64,000 nt of DNA from Arctopsyche grandis (GCF_051622035.1 NC_135367.1:8158501-8222500); one strand, 5' to 3'. Shown: positions 23,501 through 40,370, numbered from the stretch's first letter. The notes: generated from the sequence alone by a model not told the origin. Made by a program: numbers and translations.

Positions 23501-26500
23501 CTACCACAGATGTCCTCAATACTTTTGAGAATTCTAATTGAGGGGTACAGAGAGAGCAAAACCAACCTATATATCCGAAAAAAGACAGAAATCTTATATA
23601 GCATGCACTTCAGGTCACAAGTATGCCGGAACAATACGTTTCGATCGTAATAGACATATGTATAACAAGACGTCAGGACAAAAGTACAGAGCCCAGGCGG
23701 TACCAAAGATGACTCCGGCATGGAGTCCACCAAGGGTCAGTACTGAGTCCATAGCTCTCTAACTTGGTCATAGACCTCACGGCAGATCTGCAAACGTCCT
23801 ACTTCGTGGAATGTTCTTTATGTAGATGACATAGTTCTCATCAGTGAAGAATTGGAGGATCTACAGCAAATTCCCGAGAAATGGAGAACGGCTCCGTTGG
23901 TTTGCGAGAGAAATGATAAACTGAATGAATGCACTGAGTGACCAGGACTTATATTTTATTTTATTTCTCCAAATATACTGAATGCATGGTCATCATATTT
24001 TGTGTATTATTCATCAAAACCTCTATGATTCGAATTTCTATTATTACGAAATAAAAACATTGATCAATATCAACAGAAATAATTGAGATACGAGAGAGAG
24101 GGGAAATTTAGTACGCGCCGCGCTTAACGGTCAATGTGAGAATGATATCTGCCTTGGAATGACTGCTTATATCTGATCATTTTTTTAATTTCTTGCATTT
24201 ATTTTATATTATTTAACGTTAAATAGACGATAAAATAATTTTATAATAATTAACCTCACAGATTTTGCATTATTTTAGCTTATGACACACATTTTTAGCT
24301 GGACGCTTGGAGTCCAGCTTAGTGGCTAGCGGATTTTTTTGGCACAGTAAGGTAAGTTTTAATGGTGCAAATAATCAAGGCACTATTTGAAACTGCAGGA
24401 TGTTCCTCTGAATTAGGTAACAAAACAAGGTGGTGGTGCGTTCAACCATGAATTACAGTGCCGAATGTTGTCCACTCAATAAAAAACATGTGGACAAATT
24501 GCATGCTGCCTAAGTTCTGGACATTTCCGGAACCATTTTCCATTGCAAAACACCCAAGAAGACATGGTAGGACGAAACTCATTATGAAATGCGCATGGGG
24601 CTGTTTATCAAAGATGCTAAACTACCTCGGAGCAGACGATCTTGAAGATGCCACACTAGAAGAACCGACTCCAAATAAATGGGATAAGGCTAAGAGAAGA
24701 TTTGTCCTATAAATTTTAATAATACATATTAATAATGAACTTACTCTGCAACACTGAAAGCTGATTGTGTTGCGTATGTTCCGTCCGACGTGACAAGTTG
24801 ACGAGGAGTTGCAGTAGTACTATCCTTTGTAGGATTTTCTTTTCCCTCTGTCTTCGTTTCTTCACCAATTAAAGGTAAATCTCCGAGACATTGTTTGACG
24901 ACGTCTAATACTGATTCAGCACCGGAGATACCTTCGCAAAACTCTGCCAGAAGCCAAAGGGCAGAGCGAATCACGCGGAATGAACGCATCATCGGGAACC
25001 ATTCGAGAAGTTTCTGCAAAAAAACAATCAGAAAAACTCATTACGTATTACACATTTCACCAATCAAAAAGTAAACGTATATTTTAATACAATACACACC
25101 TCCAAAATCAGACTCTTCAAGTGTTCAAATTTGTATATAGCTTCTCTCACAAATATAAGTACATCAGAAGCAGCCAATTCGTTTGTATCAGACAAGAATT
25201 CCATCAGCACTGGAATCACCGTAGCAGCAACATCGGGGAACTGAAAAAAAAAAATCAAATATATATCTAACATACATACAAGTGTAATGATCTGCATTAA
25301 TTAAGCATCAATAATAATTACCTTAATGCAAGCTTGATGTAAAGTTCTTACGAGGAGTTGTCTGTATTTACCAGTGTCTTCGTGTTCTACGTTGTGCGTT
25401 TTGGAGACTTCCTTTTTCAATAGCATGACCATTTCTTCGATATTACGGGATGAAACGAGATCCATAGCTGCAAAATTAATATGTTTGTTAGATTGTTTCC
25501 ATTTCACATAGCAAATAACAAATTACAAATATGATATAGATATGTACCGAGAGCCAAAGTCTTCTTCCGTACTTCTAAATCTGGACTGGCTAGCACTCTT
25601 AAAACGTCCATCACTAAATCTTGCAATACTCTGGATGACCCACTATCAGCAGAGCCACCGATATTTTTCAATGCCTGCAGTCTATCGAGAACTATTAATT
25701 TCACATTGTTGTCACTTTCTTTCACGATCAATTCAATATAGCAAGAAGCAGCTGCCTGTAGATTAAAATTATAGCATAAGTAACAAAAAATCACGTAACT
25801 TAACGGAGCGGAGACTAATCAATCTTTACTATGTTTGACCCACTGAATTCGAATATGAGAATGATTTTCGTTGTTTTCTTCTTGTTTATGAGATATGGCG
25901 TTTAAAAAAATACGCAATTTTTTCCAGTTTTTCACTTTTGCAGTCTTTAATTCAAAATCTAGTATTGATGGGTCAAAAGTGAGTATTTGAATCAATATTC
26001 ATATGTTTTTCTCAATTAATTGTGATTTTTTATTACTTTAAAATACGTATAACTAATTATGTAGCAAATTTTTTAAGTAAAAAAAAAATTCACCTTTTTT
26101 TGAGCTATTATTTTTATTTTACATAGATACATATATAACAGGTAGACCCCAATGCGCCTTCTTAGACAATGAATTACAAACATTGCAGCATTTTTATTAC
26201 ATAAATCGTTGTATTTTGGGAGGCTAAAGAACACTAGATTTTGAATTAATGACCGCAAAAGTTAAGAATCTGGAAAAATTTCGCATTATTTTAACCCTTT
26301 GCCCGCAGCAATAAATATAGCGAACAAGCCCTGTACGCGGCACCTTTTTCACGAATTTGGCAATCGAGTTTTCGACCTTAAATACAGATTTTAATATTTA
26401 CTCAAGTAACCAGATATGTTAATTAACACATAAAGTATTATTTTAAACAATAAAATACATAATATATCTCGTAGTTTTGGCTTAATTGTCAAATTATCAT

Positions 26501-28754
26501 TGTTCATACAATTGAGACGTATCGTCGCCATTGTTCAACAGACGTGACGTCACATAAAAGAGGTTTCAGTATGGTTCCACAAAAAACTAATTTTGACTGG
26601 TATATATTCATTTTAAGCAAATTGAATTGATGGCATTCAACTCTCAGTAATATATTGAACCAATTTTGAACCTTAAAACAGTTGAAATAGGCGCATATAA
26701 GGCTCAAAATCACGTGCAAAGTTCAGAAATTCTATGGAAGACAGCCGCGCTACAGATTTGTCGCGCAAAGCTTCCATAGAAGACGGCCGCAGGCAAACAG
26801 TTAAGGGTTCATACCTCATAAACGAGAAGAAACTAACAAAAATCACTGACATATTCGAATTTAATGGGTCAAACTTAGTAACTATTGATTGGTATCCGCT
26901 CTGCTAATTTTTTTGTTGCTCTGTAATCAGACATATGTATTAGACATCAGAAAAAAAGTTTATCTACTTACTTTGATTGCCGTCGGAGCTGAAGAAAGGG
27001 TAACGAGTGTTCCGGCCGCTTCGTATCTTACAGCTGCACTGGACGAGTTCACCAAATTGTAGATACAACGAATGAATCTTGACCTTTCTTGCGGATTTGC
27101 ATGGCAAACCTTAAATGGAAACGGGTCTTTGTTAAATTGATGATTACAAATAAAACACACCACGAAACTTAGGTCCATTACGTAATAGCACATACATAAG
27201 ATTAAGATTTGCATAAAGGATTAAAAAAAATATACGCACTTTGTAAATCAATTCCACAATAACTAACTGAAGAATATCTCCGAAAGTATGAACTTGATCG
27301 AGGCAAGAAGCGAGGTATGACAGTGCTCGTTCTTGATTGGCATTTATTAACATGATGAAAGCGTTACGTTTGCATGACATGTCCTGTTCGTTTTCCAAAA
27401 AGGTTGCGATCAGCTCGGGAGCATCGGGTATTAAAAATTCGAAATTTCTGAAACAATAACACATGTTAGACATTCAATCGATATAAAAAATAATAAATAT
27501 TTTGACATACTTATAAATGGTGAATATTGCGAGGACAGCATTTCTCCGAACGTAAGAATGTCTATGTTCCAAACAAGCACGAATTGTGGGCATTAGTGGT
27601 TCAAGTAATTCCGGTTCCTTCAACTTACACAAGAATCGAAGAGTAGCTCCGCGTAAAAATTCATTTGGATGTTGCAAATCCTACCGTACATAAAAACCAA
27701 ATTTATACAATACAGAAAAAAAAAACTATTTAAAAGTCAAAGTTTACTATTTTTTTTTATTACTTTACGATAAGCGTCGCACACCAAGATCATCTCTTGC
27801 AATAGTTTTCCATCGGCTGTTGTTTTTGGTACGATTTCCCAAAATATCAAGAGCAGTTTTTTGATTGTGTGATCTTGCAAGGGCAGCACGAACCTAATGA
27901 TGATCATCAAAAGGTTGGGCAACTTTTCACCCGCTAAAATCATATTGATGGTCTTCTTCAAAGCATCGATTTTCACTTTGATGTCGCCAGTTTCTGAAAA
28001 ATCAATATACTCTCATACAATACTGAACACGTCATTAGTTATACATAACAACCAACAGTATGGCTCGGTGTTTGCGTTTAAGTTTAGCACCGAGAGATTA
28101 CTGGGTTCGATCCCGTCTGGTTAGACTTGGATATCTGTGACTCCAAGTCGATCGTTTCTTATCAGAGTTTGCCAATTCATCTGATTTTCATTGTTGAAAC
28201 GGTTCCTCAAATTGGCAAAAAATAATCCTACCCGCTGCCACAAATATCTGAATTTGAATGTACGATATGTAAAAATTATGTACAAGTCTAAATCTATAGA
28301 TGTTTCGTGTTCTTCAGCCTCTCGAAATACAGTGATTTGTGTAATAAAAATGCTGCAATGTTTGTAATTAATTGTCTAGGAAGGCGCAATACCTATCAGA
28401 CCTTCCTGGTAATATATCTATGTAAATAATAAAATATGATAAATATACATATAATACTATTCAATTTTTTTCTGATTTAGTCTAAGAAACTAATTTCTTC
28501 AAGCATGGAGATTTTTCTGTATTAAAAATATGGTGAAATATAAACGATTTATATTTACTAAAATAATATATGTGGATTGAATCATGAAATTTGCCCTTTT
28601 TATACTATACATACCTACCCTTCATATATACATATATAATGTAAGAAATTATGCAAAACTTACCGAGATCCAGCTTGAGCTGCATTTCGTTGAACGGTTC
28701 CGAATCTGACGGCGCGTTGATGATGGTATAGCATGGTTGCTCAACTGACGACAT
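20587..28754 (-). CDS. betaCOP: Coatomer subunit beta (beta-COP), complete
   Basis: Core subunit of the COPI coat that drives Golgi-to-ER and intra-Golgi vesicle traffic. Seventeen exons: 28754-28664, 27993-27764, 27680-27511, 27447-27240, 27109-26972, 25755-25548, 25467-25322, 25240-25100, 25013-24745, 23351-23164, 23093-22924, 22851-22723, 22639-22477, 21447-21256, 21208-20973, 20895-20743, 20661-20587. Lengths sum to 2907 nt, 968 codons plus stop, close to other animals (about 950-965). It starts [15 protein letters not shown]. Exons 2-9 form the alpha-helical adaptin-like trunk (e.g. [17 protein letters not shown]). The linker contains TYATQSAF. The C-terminal coatomer region includes [12 protein letters not shown] and [19 protein letters not shown]. 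Introns hold transposon debris; the coding exons are intact. Confidence 0.97.
21616..22150 (+). mobile_element. Decayed mariner copy in beta-COP intron
   Basis: Left end ACCGAAAAGTAATC, right end ATTACTTTTCGGTCC, with TA at the left flank. About 535 bp, colinear with the copy at 4241, including the same internal deletion of the catalytic region and the CATCGGTGGTATAAACAATT block. More decayed; no long frame. Confidence 0.82.
23455..23940 (+). pseudogene. RTE-like LINE reverse transcriptase fragment
   Basis: Opposite strand to beta-COP, in its longest intron. Translated pieces in shifting frames give [18 protein letters not shown], then ILIEGYRE, and [18 protein letters not shown] with the YVDD polymerase box at about 23820. 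The order matches RTE-type non-LTR retrotransposons. Frameshifts and stops break it. Confidence 0.75.
24458..24712 (+). CDS. Unrecognised 84-codon frame in beta-COP intron
   Basis: Plus-strand frame with a fairly balanced composition for this AT-rich intron: [20 protein letters not shown] at the start and [19 protein letters not shown] at the end. No family recognised. It follows the LINE fragment and may be part of another mobile element. A real host gene is unlikely but not excluded. Confidence 0.2.
   Translation: MPNVVHSIKNMWTNCMLPKFWTFPEPFSIAKHPRRHGRTKLIMKCAWGCLSKMLNYLGADDLEDATLEEPTPNKWDKAKRRFVL
26108..26235 (-). repeat. SINE tail fragment
   Basis: Reversed tail with CAGGTAGACCCCAATGCGCC and GCAGCATTTTTATTACATAA, in a beta-COP intron. 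Confidence 0.7.
26295..26800. mobile_element. piggyBac-type MITE in beta-COP intron
   Basis: TTAA at 26291-26294 and 26801-26804. Ends CCCTTTGCCCGCAGC and GCCGCAGGCAAACAG agree at most positions as an inverted repeat. The TTAA target and CCCTTTG-like end are piggyBac features. No transposase. Compare 45480-46020. Confidence 0.7.
28048..28440 (+). repeat. SINE copy in beta-COP intron 1
   Basis: Near-full copy: CAACAGTATGGCTCGGTG head, GGGTTCGATCCCGTC B-box-like motif, AAGTCGATCGTTTCTTATCA body, and a CTTCCTGGT tail with TAATAAAA. Confidence 0.8.
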
Positions 28755-29150
28755 TTTTCTCAGGATTCAGTCAGCAACTAAAAAGACAAAAGTTAAATTC
28801 AGAGCATGTAATTTTTGAAATCTGAAGTGTCTCTTATTAAAATTCAACGATATGTCAACTTGGTATGGGATTGATATGACGGTTTTTGGTTTGCCATCTC
28901 GATTGACAGCTCGAATGGTTATGTCGCATTTGCATCAATACCTGAATTTACCGTTATGTCGCGCACAAGGTGGACATTCAATGGATGATTTAATGCTGTT
29001 AAATTGGTTGGAATCGGTGAGAATTTGAGTAAAATACAAACCAAAGTGGAACTAGCCGAGTGTCCGGCGCGGCGTGACGTGTCGCCATCAAACGTCAGCC
29101 GAAACGATGTGCTACAAACGTCTCTTTTAACGGCCATTACTTTTATGCTA
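28755..29150 (-). other. beta-COP 5'UTR exon and likely promoter region
   Basis: The ATG exon has a 5'UTR reaching a TTTTTAG acceptor at 28778-28779 (exon start 28777), so an upstream non-coding exon exists. A GC-richer stretch at about 29040-29130 is a plausible promoter or first exon. No TATA seen. Confidence 0.45.
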
Positions 29151-29429
29151 ATTTATTTTTTCATCTTTATAATTTGTATTTAAATAAAGAAAATAATCTT
29201 CATAATTAATATTTTGCAAGAAAATAAACCACAGCATTATAATGGAATAAATCTAATTTAGTTTATCTTATCTTAATGCTATTGCTAAAATTAATGTCAT
29301 ATTCAACATTTGATTAGTAATGAACCAAATTAATAGACGCGTTACGGTCGATACATTGCTGCCAGTTACCTAATACCAAATAGGAGCATCATTGAGGGCA
29401 AAAAAGGAGCTTTTCACCTGTTGATTAAG

Positions 29430-29595
29430 CAGTGCCGGTTTTAGGGCGGGCTTGGTCGGGCGGCACCCGAGGGTGCCAAATAAGTTGGGGCGCAGCTCGA
29501 TGCACCAAAAACGCTTTAAAACTAAAATTAGAGCCCCAAAGGCCCTACAAAATTTTAGATTAGAACGCCAAAGGCGCCTATACTTTCTAAACTCA
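29430..29595. mobile_element. Truncated CAGTGCCGG-type MITE
   Basis: Left end CAGTGCCGGTTTTAGG and subterminal GGGCGGCACCCGAGGG match 2061-2259; the right terminus is missing. Confidence 0.65.
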
Positions 29596-29918
29596 AACAT
29601 TTGTATTCGGAAAATTCTATTCATTGGGTAAAAGCGCATTTTATTCTGTATTATAATTAACGTTTCCCTCTAGCAGCCACAAATTAAATCTTGTGCTATA
29701 CGATGTTAATAAATTTCTGTAACCTATTCTCTATTTTAAAATAGGATTAATTTATAAGAGATAAAGTTTATTCATTGGCTAAAAAAATTGAATTCGTGTA
29801 AACATTAATGGGGATTATATTTACCCAAAAAGGTCCTTTTTAATTTACCATTAAACGATAAATGTATATGGATTTATTATTTACTACATATATACATACA
29901 TATATATACTATGAAGAC

Positions 29919-30682
29919 CAGTGGCGTAGCGAAGGGGGGGGGGGGTCCAAGGGGTCTGGACCCCCCCCTTGGCGGAGTGCAGTCGGCAGCAAAATATCCC
30001 ACTCCTGTCGCAATTGATCGTTTGTACCATTTTTGGATAGTTTTCTATCCCAAATCCATGACAGATTTTTAGGACGTAAACATATACTTGAAAATTTCCA
30101 ATTTTTGGTTCCTGATGGAAAAAGCTCTCAACCATCAAGTGTTTTAGAGAATAAGATAAAGACTTCAGGGGAAATTCACAATCAATATATATTTTGTGGG
30201 CCTTGCATTCTAACTGGAGAGTTGGAAATGTGGTGGCAATATATAAGTACTAGTGAAAATCGACCAAAAAACGCACTAGCTGCAATTGCAATTTGCAATC
30301 CTTCAATATTTACATACTTCTAAAAATTCTAGCAACACTTCCGGTGACAACAGCCACACTACGATGACTAAAAACATATTTAAGAAATACGATGTCGGAA
30401 AATCGACTAAATGGACTTGCTTTATTAGATATTTATTCATAGGGATATAAATTTTAGTGCAGAAAAAATATAAGATAAATACGCGAAGATTGGATCTGTG
30501 AATTTCGTACTTTTTTATAGTATTCATTATTTTTATTTTATTTGAATTTTGTTCATACCATATGTTTATTACGTATTTACTTTATTTTTATATGTTGTGA
30601 TTTCATATTAATTAAATATAAATTATCTTGCCTTTTTTCCTGTCAAAACCCCCCCCTTGACAAAATCCTGGCTACGCCACTG
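29919..30682 (+). mobile_element. Decayed hAT element with 8-bp target duplication
   Basis: Ends CAGTGGCGTAGCG and GCTACGCCACTG; flanks ATGAAGAC (29911-29918) and ATAAAGAC (30683-30690) agree at 7 of 8. Internal pieces read as a hAT transposase: SFLSQIHDRFLG, then in another frame ILATLPVTTATL and LKTYLRNTMSENRLNGLALL, the known C-terminal dimerisation region. Much of the transposase is deleted and the frame is broken. It is a relic. Confidence 0.85.
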
Positions 30683-30689
30683 ATAAAGA

Positions 30690-32003
30690 CTCATCTCAAT
30701 ATAAAATTTTATTATATTTTTATTGAATGAAAAATAGCATTAGGATAGGGAAATAAAATAAACGATATGTATCAATTTATTTATAAAATTTTATATTTTA
30801 TTGTAGGTATTTTGAAAAAAATAATCACATTGTATTCATGCTCACAATATTATCATATACATATGTGAAAATATCTACAGTATTTTACAATTATTTCCGC
30901 ATTACGATGTTTTAAATATAAATGTCGAGTTAATACTACTTTTACTGTTAACTTAATTTCATATTAAAATTTAAGTTTATAAAAAAATTAAATATATTTA
31001 AACATTAAAATAATAATGTTTCACCATTTACTACAGAACACTTACAGAAATAAAATTTTGAGCTACATTATCAACTAATTACTTACATTAAAACTAATCA
31101 TACAGACTACTAATTATTATCTATTACCGCCCTTACATGTTTTAAAGTAGATTAATAACATTTATTGCATTCAATAATGATAAATATAACTTAAATAATG
31201 TTTGCTTGGATTTACTTTTCTTGTACTTACTGTTGCATATTAGTCTCATATATGTTTTTTACACATTTCACTTAAAGACAATACATAGATTTATTCTAAG
31301 TCATTAGAAACAAGTTAAATATGTGTAATCATTGTATATATATATCATTGTCTATATATATATCAAAATTATCTTATCTATAAGACAAAACTAAAGCTAG
31401 AGATGGGTTTATTTTCACAAAAAAATCATTAAATAAAGAATATTTATACAATGCACTTAATTGCTAATTGTCATTTCAATATACGAATACACACATGAAC
31501 ACTTTGGTAAAAATTAAACAATCACACATATCGGGACGTAATATATAAATATTATAAATATTTAATTAATGTAATAAGCACTAATATTTCAGTTCCTTTG
31601 TCATCGAATGGCTATTTTTGATCGAATCTGAAAAAGTCTCTTTGTGAAGTCATAAAAATAAAATTAAAAAAGTAATACTTGAACTGTTTTTCAGTTGCCT
31701 CCCCATTCGATGACGAATAACTTGCGAACGGTCATATTGAATAATTATATGATTTTTGTATATAAATGTGAACACATTATTTATTTAAGATAACATCCGC
31801 GCAATGATCCATGTATTTTAATTTTCAAATATTGTTGAAAATTGTCACTATTGTATCACAGTCAATAAGGAGATCTCTGACAAGAATGCATTGCTTTACT
31901 ATATTATCGTATGTATGTATGTATGTATGTACCATCTACATACATATATAGCAATAATGCACAAATGCCACAGTTAGGATCCAACACCATGCTCCAAATA
32001 TAT
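30690..32003. other. AT-rich DNA including the IGF-like gene 3'UTR
   Basis: No repeat or frame of note apart from TATG microsatellites near 31915. AATAAA on the minus strand at 31780-31785 is a candidate poly(A) signal for the IGF-like gene. Confidence 0.4.
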
Positions 32004-35918
<3,915 letters not shown>

Positions 35919-36023
35919 CGTGTACTATTATGTACTATTTTTCAGATCAGTTAAAGAAAAAAATCTTTCCTGATCTTCAAAAGAGCATATACTTTTGATT
36001 AGTCAGATGTAGAAAATTTTGAC
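35919..36023 (-). other. 5'UTR exon part of the IGF-like gene
   Basis: Upstream of the ATG the exon reaches a T-rich acceptor (GTTTCAG) just beyond 36023, so at least one non-coding exon precedes it. Confidence 0.55.
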
Positions 36024-36456
36024 CTGAAACAAAAAAAAAACAACCATTCAAGTATATGTATGTATGTATGTATATTATATTAACATGGCAATGAACGTAA
36101 AAAGTGATAGTTGAAAGCTTATATACGAATTGATATTAAAAATATACAAGGAAATAATATAATCTTATACGGTATAAAAAATGTTATTATAAATACACTG
36201 TGATTGTTCATATTTAATAAACATTCACACACATACATATATGACATTAAAAATATTGTCAAAACAACACATTAAGTGACTTTTATCAATTGAATAGTAT
36301 CTTAAAATGAAAAAAAAGACTAAAAAATCATAGTTAGTATTTACGAAGATTACTAATTACATATATTTTGATTTAAATATTACTATTTATGTATCGATAA
36401 GATTATGAGTCAGTTGTATGTACTTATCAAAGTTATTACCGAAAATATACACAACT

Positions 36457-36465
36457 CTTTTATAG
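36457..36465 (-). promoter_or_regulatory. Putative TATA box of the IGF-like gene
   Basis: CTATAAAAG on the minus strand, about 440 bp upstream of the 5'UTR acceptor. Transcription would start near 36430. Supported by motif and position only. Confidence 0.4.
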
Positions 36466-36555
36466 TCACAGACAATTGACGGTTACAGTTATTACGAAAA
36501 ATTTTACGACTACGAAGACGAATGTGAATTTTAGCCAACCGGAAGTGACAGTTTA

Positions 36556-36774
36556 AGGTCTGTTCATACCTATCCAGCACGACCCGAATCCTGCAAGTAT
36601 CATGTAAGAACGGACAGTATTCTTTAGTACATTATATATGGACGCGCATGAATGCGTAAATGCGCATGCGCGAATGGAGTATGAATACGTCCATATAATG
36701 TACCAAAGAATACTATCCGCACTTGCAGGATACCTGCAGGATACGCATCGTGCTGGATAGGTATGAACAGACCT
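36556..36774. mobile_element. Harbinger-like MITE
   Basis: 26-bp inverted ends, AGGTCTGTTCATACCTATCC and its reverse at 36755-36774, with TTA on both sides. A 3-bp TTA duplication is typical of PIF/Harbinger elements. Inner DNA is also partly palindromic. It lies just upstream of the putative IGF-like promoter. Confidence 0.8.
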
Positions 36775-37335
36775 TTATCCGTGAAAGACGTTCAATGAAA
36801 AATAGAATCAATTTAAAAGTATGTACATGCAAAGCACATATACCTACATTTATAGGTTTTATGTATATATATATATATATACAGCCGTCGGTACTCAAAC
36901 TGTGTATATACGCGGATTGTCTTTTTGTTTTAATAATTATGTATTTCGCACTGAACGCGTTTGGCGTGTTGTTGACCACAAAATTATCGAAACACGAGTG
37001 ATACGATTTTATGAAATCGCCTCTATTTATAATGCAGATACACCCGAGTAACCAGATATTGCATAGCCGCTTACTGGGTAGGTATGTGCCTACTATCAAT
37101 CAATTCAGGATGTATATTTTCAATCTGATCGAAAGCCTCTGCCATTCGATATGCTTTTAGGCGGTTTATCGTTTCAGACAAATTATTTTTGAGTGGTTGA
37201 GATGATTCAGCATTCAACTAAAGTGATTTAAAAGTGAATTTCATACTGTGGTGTAATTTGAACTCGACCGAACAATGACTTAGTGTGTTTTCGCTTCCTG
37301 AAAGGGGTGTTTCAAATTTTCTTTATGTATTTACT
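36775..37335. other. Intergenic DNA
   Basis: Short TA repeat at about 36860-36880. Small frames here are not supported as genes. Confidence 0.4.
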
Positions 37336-37343
37336 ATCATGAA

Positions 37344-37699
37344 CGGACAAATGTTATAATAATAGAAGTGGCTTTAGGCGTTATATTGTTGTCAAGTGAC
37401 GATTGTCCACAGACGTTACTAAATAATTTTAGCATCAGTCGTATTTGATGCTTGGTGTTCGACGTATGACCGATAAAAACTTCTCTGTTTGTTTATATTA
37501 CTGGCAAGATGGGCAAGCATCGTTAAAAATTGCACAATGCATTCAAAAACACACAATAAACAACTTGGGATACGTTTTTATACGTAAATTGATGTGATTG
37601 TATTCCGTGCGTTGTAGCGTAGTTATGGACACATACCGCGTAATATTGACACAATTTATTTATTCGCAAGGGCCCTTCTATTATTATTACATTTCTCTG
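37344..37699. mobile_element. hAT-type MITE, copy 1
   Basis: Inverted ends about AAATGTTATAATAATAGAAG against CTTCTATTATTATTACATTT, and a perfect 8-bp duplication ATCATGAA at 37336-37343 and 37700-37707. About 356 bp, no coding. Copy 2 is at 42585-42943. Confidence 0.88.
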
Positions 37700-37770
37700 A
37701 TCATGAATATAATGAGTGGTTGTTAAGGTTTAATTTTATAACCTTCTTTAACATTACTATCTTTACACTG

Positions 37771-38000
37771 AACCAGGGCCGCCGACAAGAATCCCGGGCC
37801 CTGGAAAAATAATTCCATACCCCATGACTAGAGGTAGGACCGGAAGCGTGCGACTTGGTTGAGGGCGACCAGACCAATGCATGCAGGTAGATGGGACATG
37901 CTACACCCGTCAAATTGTTTGTCGCACACATTTTCATACATTTTTTCGTGTCGCGCGACTAGTCGGCCGACAAAGTTGCACGGTGCGGCCCGGCCCTAAG
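37771..38000. mobile_element. AGGGCCG-ended non-autonomous element
   Basis: AGGGCCGCCGAC at the left and GGCCCGGCCCT at the right. The right 60 bp match 6532-6592. GC-rich for the region; no clear target duplication and no coding. Confidence 0.5.
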
Positions 38001-38099
38001 GGTTGATAATTTTATTTATATTATATACATATGTATATCTCTAAAAGGAATTAAAATCTGACAAAACGAGAGGGTAGCGGAAAGGAAAATATATAACGC

Positions 38100-38340
38100 T
38101 ACTTACCATAAGACGTCAAGATGGTCAAAATTGTAGCATTTTCGAACGTGTCTATTACGATTATTTTTCACCATAGCACTGGCGGAATTGATTTGAATAT
38201 TAATTGTTGACCAAACCGCGCAAAATGGCAAAGTTTCAAAACGATCGGAAGAATGTAGGATATAATATAATATGTTGTCAGACCAATGAGCGAAGAGAAA
38301 TATAGAAGAGCCTTGTAAAAATGAGCGAAGTGGAATAAAG
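38100..38340 (-). repeat. Helitron-associated module, reverse copy
   Basis: Reverse of the module at 17640 and 41740: contains ATTTTTCACCATAGCACTGG, GACCAAACCGCGCAAAATGG and AACGATCGGAAGAATGTAGG. Confidence 0.55.
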
Positions 38341-39249
38341 AAGAGCTTAGTAATCATAATAAAAAACATATTGATGGAATACCAGAAAATAAATCAAAAA
38401 GTCTATGCAAAATGGGTCACTTTAATGTAAACATTCGATTGATGGTGACTTAATCTAATGCGAAATACTACGCACATCATATTTCGCATTCTAAGAAATC
38501 GGAAAACATGAAAGAGTGCATCAATTCCTCGGTAATTTTTATAAATAGTGCTTTATGTAGACTTTGCGGTTATTCTTTGAAATATTATTAATTAAAAATT
38601 GTCTAGACTAGAGTACGTTCAAAATAAGTTGTTCGGGTGAAGGTTGAGTTGCTGAACCTGAACTTATTGCCACTGCATTGCTATTGGTCCATGCTAAAGA
38701 AGCAAAATTATAACGTTCAATCAGAAAACAGCATTCAGGTGTCACGCTTTTGAATTTGACCCTTGATTGGTCCATAATTTATTTTGAATATTTAATTGGT
38801 GTCAAAGATAATACACAGAGTTTACAAAGTATGAATGTTAATTAATCTTAAATTTAATTGATGATGAAATTATTTTAAGATTCTCAAAGCTTAGATTGCT
38901 TTGTACGCAGATTGCACATTGAACAATTATCAAAAGGAACTAAGAATCTATATAATATATTATATGCAGGGCTTTTTTTTTTTTAAAATGTGCCTGAACT
39001 CACTTCTTGTCAAGTTTTCTATTGGAAAAGATTGTATTCAAATTATATTATATAGAATACTAGTGTTTTTACCCGGCTTCGCTCGGTATTTGTAATATAA
39101 ACTGCTTAAACATGGCCAATCTAATAGTAAACATTTTATTAAATTTATTTCAATAGTTTTATTTTATTTAAATTTATATGAATATTCATTTGTTATTTTA
39201 TTAAATTGAACGTCACGGACTCTACGAACCAAACAAACAAAAATACATA
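38341..39249. other. Intergenic DNA with a dispersed-repeat piece
   Basis: No gene. At 39058-39100 a sequence with ACTAGTGTTTTTACCCGGCT and CGCTCGGTAT looks like the end of a dispersed repeat. Confidence 0.35.
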
Positions 39250-39257
39250 CATACACA

Positions 39258-40370
39258 CAAGGCCGACGAGAGGGGGGGGGGGGGAAAGGGTATGCAAATA
39301 ACCCGGGCACGGCTATCGAAGGGGGTCCGAAGCCCCCCCGCAAATAATATGAACATTTTTAGCAAAAGTATAAAAGCATTATTATTTGGCCTTTATACTA
39401 TCATATAAAGGGTTTTTTGGACACTAAGCAAAATGAATTTTACCTAATTATGGCATAATAAAATTTAAGGAAAGATCTGTTCTGGTGTTCAGAATGGTCA
39501 GTTCCCTCGTCACAATATCCAAAACGAATTAGTAAAATAATCCTTGGCCGATTCAAGCATTTTTACATCGATAATAAAGATAAAATCTTTCTCATTTACC
39601 TATTTGCAAATTTGCCATAAAACTTTTAACTTAAAATTGCAAATGTGTGCTATTCCTAGAAAAATTCAACAGAAATATACTAATAAATGATTGATTTTAA
39701 TCGTCAAAATCATCCGTTTGTCTTTCGACTTTAGGAAAATACGTTATTCAAACACGTTAAAATTTTACTGCGAACGGTAGACTGGATTTAGAATATTTCA
39801 AATCAAAGTTAGTTTTTAAATTAATAATATTTAAAAACTAACTGTTTTCTATGTTGATTATTTTAACCCATATCATATAAAATGTATCAATCTGAAGTAT
39901 GTATATGTATAATATATAGAGACATTTTAAAAGGCTCTCACAGAAAAACATCACCCTAAATTCAATACATCATTAGCTTTTCCATAAATAATATAAGTTG
40001 ATAATTAACGGTTTTTTTTTGTTAAATAATGTCATATGTTTAATTTTTATTTCATGTATGACAGCATTATTTTTTTTAAATTAAACTATTTTTTAACGTG
40101 TGTATACATATGTTTTAATTATTTAATTTTTCATTTTATATGTTGTTATAGTTTATTGTTGTCTTTAATTAATTTCATTTGTTTCACTGTATTGTATTTA
40201 TGTATACAAATTAATATGAAATATATTTTTATTAATTAGCAACGATATTTACACATCACATTTTTTTTTACATATTTTGAAAAATTTGTTTTTACTAAAA
40301 TGGGTCAAGGGGGGGGCGGGGCGGATTTTCAAATTTGAACTCAGGCCTGGATTTTCTCTCTACGGTCCTG
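39258..40370 (-). mobile_element. 1.1-kb hAT-type non-autonomous element, copy 1
   Basis: Perfect 8-bp duplication CATACACA at 39250-39257 and 40371-40378. Ends AAGGCCGACGAGAGG and CTCTCTACGGTCCTG. Poly-G-rich subterminal blocks and an AT-rich core. A copy in the opposite orientation is at 56868-57856. No transposase. Confidence 0.85.
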
